A stretch of 48,874 bases of DNA from JAKJEP01 sp964580995 (GTDB lineage Bacteria; Planctomycetota; Phycisphaerae; Sedimentisphaerales; SM23-30): the NCBI GenBank assembly GCA_964580995.1, contig CAZOMV010000034.1:1-48874 (forward strand), in the 5' to 3' direction. The notes under the pieces are model-generated. The model saw only the letters and a program-made list of their open reading frames with translations, did no database searches and was not told where the DNA came from. Shown piece after piece: positions 42,987-48,874 of the stretch; position 1 is the first letter of the stretch, and each line of letters opens with the position of its first letter. The translations under genes were made by a program, and so were the position numbers.

Positions 42987-45900
42987 ATGGAAACCATGCA
43001 GAACATCTTTCAGGCGGCACTTACCCAAAAAATCGGCTGGACCCTGGTCCATTTCGTCTGGCAGGCCTTTGCCATCGGCCTGCTGCTGGCGGTCCTGCTC
43101 AAACTGCTCCGCAATTCCTCCGCCCATCTGCGCTACCTGATCGCCTGCGGCGGCCTGGCCCTGATGGTCTGCGCCCCAGTCATCACCTTGCAGATGATTC
43201 CTACGCCGCCCAATCATACCGCCCCAGCGGTGCAGCCCCCGGCTGATATAACAGAAACCGGCTTTGTCACCCCTGTAATTACCGATATGCCGGATATCGA
43301 AATACCGCCGGTATCCATAGCCCCAGCCGCCGCCCCGGCCCTGCCCTGGCAGGACCGGTTCACCCATACGTTGGGGGCGGCTTTGCCTTATATCGTGGCC
43401 GGCTGGCTGGCAGGGGTATTGGGCTTGAGCCTCTGGTATCTGGGCGGCTGGACCCAACTGCAAAAATTCCGCCGCCGCATGATTCAGCCGGTCTCGCCGG
43501 AATTGAAAGCAAAGTTACACCAGCTAGCGGGCCGGCTGGCCATCCGCCAATCCATCGACTTATTCGAATCGGCCCTGGTACAGGTCCCAGCCGTCGTCGG
43601 CCACCTCAAACCCGCCATCCTGCTGCCGGCCAGCGCCCTGACCGGCCTGAGTCCCCAGCAGATCGAGGTGATTCTGGCCCACGAACTGGCCCATATCAAA
43701 CGCCACGATTATCTGGTCAATATGCTGCAAACCGCCGTCGAAATCCTCGGCTTCTATCACCCCGCTGTCTGGTGGGTTTCGCACCGCATCCGCATCGAGC
43801 GGGAAAACTGCTGCGACGACCTGGCCGTCAGTGTCTGCCAGGACCGCCTCTTCTACGCCAAGGCCCTCACCACCATGGCCGAAATCCGCGCCGCCCACTC
43901 CGCCTTCGCCCTCACCATCACCGGCCCGACCCTCTTCGACCGCATCCGCCGCCTGCTCGGCCAGGACAGCCCCGCCGAACGAAAATCAAGCTGGTTGCCT
44001 TCGGTCGTTGCTATGGTTCTTATCGCGGCTTTGGTCATGCCGATTTGTTTTGCCCTGGCTTCGCAGACGGATACAGATATCGGAAAATGTGAACCAAAGA
44101 CGATTACCTTAACTATTATTGCAGATAACGAAGTTATCGAAAAAGATGATTTAGTAAAAATTTCGTTATTCGATTTTTCCAATGAAAAGACCTTTGACAT
44201 TACTAAGAATTTTAAAGGATTGAGTAAACGGGAAAGAGAAAACCGGGCATTTTATATACCGTTTAAACTGGCTTCGGAAGATAAAGGTGATCTGTTAATT
44301 GGAGACAAAGGCGAAATTGTCGTACTTGGTCCATCGACTGCTGAATTACCAGGAATGCCCCTGGAAGAGATCAGCAAGTTTGGAGCGGAAAAACTGGCAG
44401 CTCACATCCGGGCAGAGGAAAGGAGAAGACCAAGCGAATTTATAGATCTCAGTGCATTATGGAACGAATGGCTGAGTCCCGGTGAAACAGGGGCCTTTAT
44501 AACAATGGATGGCACGGTGGTAGCTATTCAATCAGGTGAGTATGTGACAGGGTCGAAACAAGGTCAGTTTCGTTATGTTATAGTCGGCCGTGTCGATCCC
44601 CAAAACTTGCCCGAACCAAAATTACTGGAGGAAGTAGTCGCCCATAACAAGCAAATAAAAGCAGACAGACAGAAATTGCAGGAATGGATCGAGGACTTTT
44701 TCCAGCATAACTATCACGATATTACCGCCCGCAAAACCCTCGAATGGGGCGAACCGGTAATCGATGCCGATGACAACATGTCAATCCGGTACAAGTATGA
44801 GGCTACCATACGGGAAAAAGATAAAGTTATTTCAGATGCAATTTTTACTTTCAACAAAAATGGCGAATTTGTTTCGGTAAAGAAACTAGATCAAAACCAG
44901 GTCAAGGAGCCGGCGGAAAAGGTGGAGGTCCAGGTCTATCCGGTCAACCGCAGCGTATCGGATTTCCCGGAAACCGAAGATTTTTCCACACCGGAAAGTG
45001 CCTATGCCGCCATTAACCGGGTGATGGCCGCGGACGATCCGGAAGGCTGGCAGCGTGTCAGCGGTAAAATTCCTGCTGATCACGTGGTAAAAGCCCCACC
45101 GCAAAAGAGCCAGGTGGATACTGAATGGTCTAAGGTGGTTTTAAACGCCAAAATCCTCGAAGTAAGAATTAACGACGATCAGGCCGTAGTGATCGCGGAA
45201 TTTCCGCAGGAACTTTCCAGTAAACCCATTCAGGACCCTATTGATTGTCGGTTTTTGCATCTGGAAAACGGCAAATGGCTGAACAAGGGCGAAGACCGGT
45301 ACGATGCCATAGACCAGGCCAGGACAAAATTTGATCGGGTCATTCAGACTCAGTTAAGAACCGAGCAAAATTATAAAGACGTACTCAATAAGTCAGAAGA
45401 ACTGTTTCATTTGGCGGAAGAACTTTTTGCCAAACTGCGACAGGCAGATTATAAAGAAATTTTAAGTTACTACGACGAACAGACCGGCAAGTGGAGCAAC
45501 GACGGCTGGAAAAAACTGGACCTGGATTATATGGTTCATACCGGTTGGCCCGGCTTTGCCCTGTGGGTTTGCAACACCTTCCAGGACAATCCCATCCAGT
45601 CCGTGGAGCTGGGAGAAGTGTTTATCAGCGATAAGGAAATCGACGAAAAAACCAAGGCCCCAGCCGTGCCCTATAAACTGGTATTACAGGACGGCGGGAT
45701 TTTAGCGGGTGATTTATACTTTGTGTACCGCGATACATCGGGAAACTGGCAGCCGACCGAAGGCATCGATTGGCACCTCCAGGATAATCCGATCAAAAGA
45801 CCGCAGCTCCCTTCTGCTGATCCCAACCAGCCTGCTGGTGTGCAGATCCTCACCACCAGCTATATTTTGACCATTCCGTCCGACTCCCCGCTTGTCCGGC

Positions 45901-48638
45901 AGATTATCCCGGCAGACCAATCCACGCCGATAATCATTTCCCCGGAAAAACTGGCAGAAATTCTGGAAAGGATCAAGACCATTCCGGCTGCCCACTTGCT
46001 GGCCAGTCCCAGAATAATTGCCAATGATGGCGAAACGGCGGCAATTGAAATTGAGGATGCCAATGGCTTCAAAGCGATCAAACTTACTACCAAAAATAAC
46101 TTTGTGCCGGAAAATAATCATATTCAGGCAGAGTTTGATTTTCAATATTCTGTCGGCGAGGTTACTACCTCTATATCAACTACTGAATCCTTTCCCCCTG
46201 ACCACGCATTGGCCGCTGCCGGCATAACTCCTGCTGACGGCCAAACCATCATCGCCCTGGTCAAACCGGAAATCATGGAAAAACCACTCCCCCAAACCGG
46301 CGTTGTGAAAACCGATGACATCAATTCCAAAATTGCTAAACTGGACAGGGACAATGCAACTCCCGAAAATATTATTAAGATATTCGGCGAACCCATGAAA
46401 TATTGCTGGGGAAGTCAGGTTTTTGACAAGGAGGATCTTCCGAATCGTTACATCATGGTCTTTCCCGGCGATATTCACGCCTTTATCCTGAATGATCATC
46501 TCATAGAGCTTCGCCTCGAAGGACCGAGTGATTATGTCTTCGGCAATGGCCTGATGGTCGGCTCACCGGTCGAGAAGGCACTTGAGATTCTGGGGCAACC
46601 GGCAAAAATCGTGGATGGCCAGCCAAATGAATTTGAAGATAACATTCTCTACAAAAATATCGATGGCAAAAAGGGATACGGTTACTATGCCCGGCCTGAT
46701 AAAAATATCCGAGTATGGATACTGAATGACAAAGTGAAAGCTATATATCTCACCCGCAGTAACTACAGTGCTGCCTCTGGTGGAATAAAATTGAAAGATA
46801 CCGAAGTTCCCGAAACCAGCTACATTGATGAAAATGGGAATATTGTTGATAAAATTGATTACCCCTTTGTGAATGATCCGAATGTCCTCGGTGGCTGGCG
46901 AAGCGTGGATTTTGTTCAGAATGTGGATGACTTTAATCCTGACAAAAAACGTTGGAATGGCGATTTGTATTTGAAAGAACTATTCTTCCTGGAGGGCGGG
47001 AAAACCAATTGGGGATTCGCATGGACAAAAGGATTACTCCTCCATCAGGGTGACAGGACGGCTTCCAAATACACCATTAAAGAAATAGGCGGCACAAAAT
47101 ACCTGTTTATGGAATGGAAAAGCGGTGATTATACCATCCGTCATAGAAAACCGCTCTATTATGTCTTGAAGAAAGACAATGACATGGTTTATGTCGAAAG
47201 CAGAACGGTTGACAAAATAGATTACCCCTTTGTCAATGACCCGGCAGTAATTGGGACATGGAAAAGCGTTGATTTTGTCGATGAGACAGAACAATTTAAG
47301 GCAGGTGAGAAGCAATGGAAAGGCAATTTATTCCTCAAAGAACTGGTTATTCTGCCGGAAGGAAAAACCGCAAAACCCTGGTGGACCTGGACCAAAGGGC
47401 TAATACTTCATTCCGGCGACAAAACCGCCAGCAAATATATAATAAAGGAAATCAATGGTTCCACCTATATGTTCTTTGAATGGAAAAGCGGAGATTACAC
47501 CATCCGACATATGAAACCCCAGTATTATGTACTGAAAAAATCTACTGAAGATCCTACTAAAAATATGGAACGCTTTAAACAGCCTCTGGAAAAACCGGTC
47601 ACGGTCCATATCGAACACAGCCCGGACAACGACAGACTTTCCGTACAATATGCCGTGATGGCTGTCTGCCAGGCTGCCGGCGTGCCCTATAACTGGGATA
47701 AATCTGTGAAACTGGCCGGTTCTGAATGTCGGCAATATCTGGAACCGGTAAACATCGAAGAGAATGTCGCCAGCCAGGCGATTGCGGATATGCTCGGTTC
47801 CATCGGGCTTCTGTATGGGGTAGATGCTGATGGTGTCTATCTTTACAAACCTGAAAATGCCGCCGCCGTTCAAAGTAATCTTAAAATCCTCAATATTGAA
47901 TTGGAACCGGTGGCCCAGGGGAAAAATGTTTTGTATGCAACCGTCAAAAATACCTCCGCAACGGAACAGCTTTTCGCAATCCATATTTACACCCGATCCG
48001 TGGATTATGGCCCGCAAGGGGTGGGCTGGGGTACCCAGTTTTTCGAGAAATTCAACTCCAATGAAACAAAGAGAGTAAAATTCGCTTATAAAATCCAGGG
48101 ACCGGTAACCGAAAACACGTATATCCGGGTCAAATTCTATAATCCATCCACAGAAGCAGAATTTGACTACGATAAACCTTTTGCCGTTCAGGTATATAAA
48201 AGCACGGATGTAAAACAAAAATCAGAAGAGCAGACAGCCTTAGAAAACTCTGACAAGGCAAATGATGGTATTATTGGCAGTTTCGTAGCTTTTCAAAAAT
48301 TGCTCCGGGACAAAAAATATAAACCGGCCTGGGAACTTTTTTCCGAAGACTATCAAAAAACAGAATATCAGAGGGGAAGCGTTGAAAGGTTTGAAAAAGC
48401 AATGGAACCTCACCATCCGCTTGATTCTGCCTTTACCTGGGAGAAAAGTAAATTTTTGGCTCTGGAACCGAAACAGGTTACCAAAAATACCATCGGTAAT
48501 TCCATGACACTGCTGGCAACATACAATAATGAAATCTGGAAAATAAGCTTCATTCAAGAAGAGGACCAGTGGAAAATAGATGACATAACAGGCTATCGCC
48601 CAGCCATACTTGATATGCAGGAAGCAAACAATAAGTAA
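42987..48638 (+). CDS. Giant BlaR1-like M56 peptidase with multi-domain sensor
   Basis: 1883 residues from ATG 42987 (GAGGG upstream). The M56 part (about 1-360) has membrane helices at about 12-35, 45-65 and 130-150, a zinc site HELAH (232-236) with downstream Glu in RIRIERENCCDDLA, and a last helix (about 340-360). BlaR1 is about 600 residues; here about 1500 residues of extracytoplasmic sequence follow. It includes a secretin-like segment (LLASPRIIANDGETAAIEIE), two copies of a 110-residue unit starting VDKIDYPFVNDP (46845-47174, 47208-47540), and a C-terminal NTF2-like end. No beta-lactam-binding SxxK/KTG set is evident, so the ligand is unknown. It should cleave or trigger the BlaI protein next door. 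Confidence 0.95.
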   Translation: METMQNIFQAALTQKIGWTLVHFVWQAFAIGLLLAVLLKLLRNSSAHLRYLIACGGLALMVCAPVITLQMIPTPPNHTAPAVQPPADITETGFVTPVITDMPDIEIPPVSIAPAAAPALPWQDRFTHTLGAALPYIVAGWLAGVLGLSLWYLGGWTQLQKFRRRMIQPVSPELKAKLHQLAGRLAIRQSIDLFESALVQVPAVVGHLKPAILLPASALTGLSPQQIEVILAHELAHIKRHDYLVNMLQTAVEILGFYHPAVWWVSHRIRIERENCCDDLAVSVCQDRLFYAKALTTMAEIRAAHSAFALTITGPTLFDRIRRLLGQDSPAERKSSWLPSVVAMVLIAALVMPICFALASQTDTDIGKCEPKTITLTIIADNEVIEKDDLVKISLFDFSNEKTFDITKNFKGLSKRERENRAFYIPFKLASEDKGDLLIGDKGEIVVLGPSTAELPGMPLEEISKFGAEKLAAHIRAEERRRPSEFIDLSALWNEWLSPGETGAFITMDGTVVAIQSGEYVTGSKQGQFRYVIVGRVDPQNLPEPKLLEEVVAHNKQIKADRQKLQEWIEDFFQHNYHDITARKTLEWGEPVIDADDNMSIRYKYEATIREKDKVISDAIFTFNKNGEFVSVKKLDQNQVKEPAEKVEVQVYPVNRSVSDFPETEDFSTPESAYAAINRVMAADDPEGWQRVSGKIPADHVVKAPPQKSQVDTEWSKVVLNAKILEVRINDDQAVVIAEFPQELSSKPIQDPIDCRFLHLENGKWLNKGEDRYDAIDQARTKFDRVIQTQLRTEQNYKDVLNKSEELFHLAEELFAKLRQADYKEILSYYDEQTGKWSNDGWKKLDLDYMVHTGWPGFALWVCNTFQDNPIQSVELGEVFISDKEIDEKTKAPAVPYKLVLQDGGILAGDLYFVYRDTSGNWQPTEGIDWHLQDNPIKRPQLPSADPNQPAGVQILTTSYILTIPSDSPLVRQIIPADQSTPIIISPEKLAEILERIKTIPAAHLLASPRIIANDGETAAIEIEDANGFKAIKLTTKNNFVPENNHIQAEFDFQYSVGEVTTSISTTESFPPDHALAAAGITPADGQTIIALVKPEIMEKPLPQTGVVKTDDINSKIAKLDRDNATPENIIKIFGEPMKYCWGSQVFDKEDLPNRYIMVFPGDIHAFILNDHLIELRLEGPSDYVFGNGLMVGSPVEKALEILGQPAKIVDGQPNEFEDNILYKNIDGKKGYGYYARPDKNIRVWILNDKVKAIYLTRSNYSAASGGIKLKDTEVPETSYIDENGNIVDKIDYPFVNDPNVLGGWRSVDFVQNVDDFNPDKKRWNGDLYLKELFFLEGGKTNWGFAWTKGLLLHQGDRTASKYTIKEIGGTKYLFMEWKSGDYTIRHRKPLYYVLKKDNDMVYVESRTVDKIDYPFVNDPAVIGTWKSVDFVDETEQFKAGEKQWKGNLFLKELVILPEGKTAKPWWTWTKGLILHSGDKTASKYIIKEINGSTYMFFEWKSGDYTIRHMKPQYYVLKKSTEDPTKNMERFKQPLEKPVTVHIEHSPDNDRLSVQYAVMAVCQAAGVPYNWDKSVKLAGSECRQYLEPVNIEENVASQAIADMLGSIGLLYGVDADGVYLYKPENAAAVQSNLKILNIELEPVAQGKNVLYATVKNTSATEQLFAIHIYTRSVDYGPQGVGWGTQFFEKFNSNETKRVKFAYKIQGPVTENTYIRVKFYNPSTEAEFDYDKPFAVQVYKSTDVKQKSEEQTALENSDKANDGIIGSFVAFQKLLRDKKYKPAWELFSEDYQKTEYQRGSVERFEKAMEPHHPLDSAFTWEKSKFLALEPKQVTKNTIGNSMTLLATYNNEIWKISFIQEEDQWKIDDITGYRPAILDMQEANNK

Positions 48639-48874
48639 AAAATGGGAAACCTGGTTTAGAAAAGTTGTGGACCTTTTTCTGCTGGAAACTACTTTCGCCT
48701 CTTTATGCGAACGAGTGCTCCGCAGTGCGCCAGCCACGGGGGGAAACCGGCATTCCATGCTCTCCGAGGCAGGCACCAGCCTGCAGCGAAATCGCCGCGA
48801 TCATTTGCCCCTTTCGTCGCTCCCGCCGGTCGCTGCTACCAGCCCAAAACGCAGCATAGAGCCGCTGGGGGCAA
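48639..48874. other. Window end: no gene recognised
   Basis: 236 bases after the BlaR1-like stop. GC rises and the sequence has many short C/G runs, but I see no start codon with a ribosome-binding site, no terminator hairpin and no recognisable repeat. An open frame at 48665-48859 is Cys/Arg/Pro-rich and probably chance. Confidence 0.4.

Noticed and set aside
48665..48859. Cys/Arg/Pro-rich frame at the window end
   Set aside because: No ribosome-binding site and no recognisable motif.
1..48874. tRNA, rRNA or CRISPR array
   Set aside because: I saw no regularly spaced repeats and no tRNA or rRNA sequence on either strand by eye; a covariance search was not possible.

Overview
The window looks like a chromosomal segment from an anaerobic planctomycete of the Phycisphaerae / Sedimentisphaerales type. 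The clues are a secreted protein with a C-terminal GDLNHDCYVNLEDFALL-type dockerin/EF-hand tail, sulfatases with an oxygen-independent maturase, a DUF6485 protein, a very long M56/BlaR1-like protein and a DUF502 relative. The assignment is inference from family knowledge; there is no rRNA or other marker gene here.

Layout. 1-1.8 kb is a graveyard of gene fragments: an integrase, an aquaporin N-terminus, a sugar dehydrogenase C-terminus and a scrap of a Gly-rich protein tail that is also present intact at 8.6 kb. 1.8-8.1 kb (minus strand) is an Mla/Pqi-type lipid-transport operon (auxiliary lipoprotein, MlaD, MlaF, STAS-MlaE) preceded by a STAS protein, a lipoprotein alpha/beta hydrolase and a small lipoprotein. 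8.3-11.5 kb holds a large secreted triple-repeat protein and an outer-membrane barrel protein. 11.6-20.3 kb is a probable operon, read leftwards from a promoter at 20.35-20.38 kb: receiver-only response regulator, outer-membrane barrel, anaerobic sulfatase maturase, membrane-anchored protein, Ser-type sulfatase, barrel, Cys-type sulfatase. Upstream of it lie a FixJ/NarL-type regulator and a GAF/PAS histidine kinase. A dyad just upstream of the promoter is a plausible binding site for that regulator.

23.7-26.7 kb is a plus-strand island: an IS1380-type transposase remnant, a consensus sigma70 promoter with a structured leader, a V4R sensor protein and an RsbU/SpoIIE-type phosphatase, then a second promoter driving a candidate small RNA. 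26.7-35.5 kb (minus) carries an alpha-2-macroglobulin with a pseudopilin-like insertion, a membrane protein, an HD-GYP protein and the dockerin-tailed secreted protein. 35.9-37.1 kb has a DUF6485 protein and a decayed DUF502 gene. 37.1-42.4 kb (plus) is a housekeeping/regulatory run: hibernation factor, EIIA-Ntr, HPr, enzyme I, a stand-alone DUF2344 protein and RNase G/E. 42.5-48.6 kb is a BlaI/BlaR1-type pair with an easily read operator-promoter region.

The most notable new signal is an 89-bp palindromic element present twice in inverted orientation (35571-35659 and 42410-42498). The copies match at 79 of 89 positions, and each is flanked by its own perfect 6-bp direct repeat (CTTTTA and AAATTA). 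This is a MITE-like mobile element that also carries an intrinsic-terminator-like hairpin. Other highlights are the sulfatase regulon, the giant BlaR1 with duplicated sensor domains, the A2M/pseudopilin chimera and two candidate structured RNAs.
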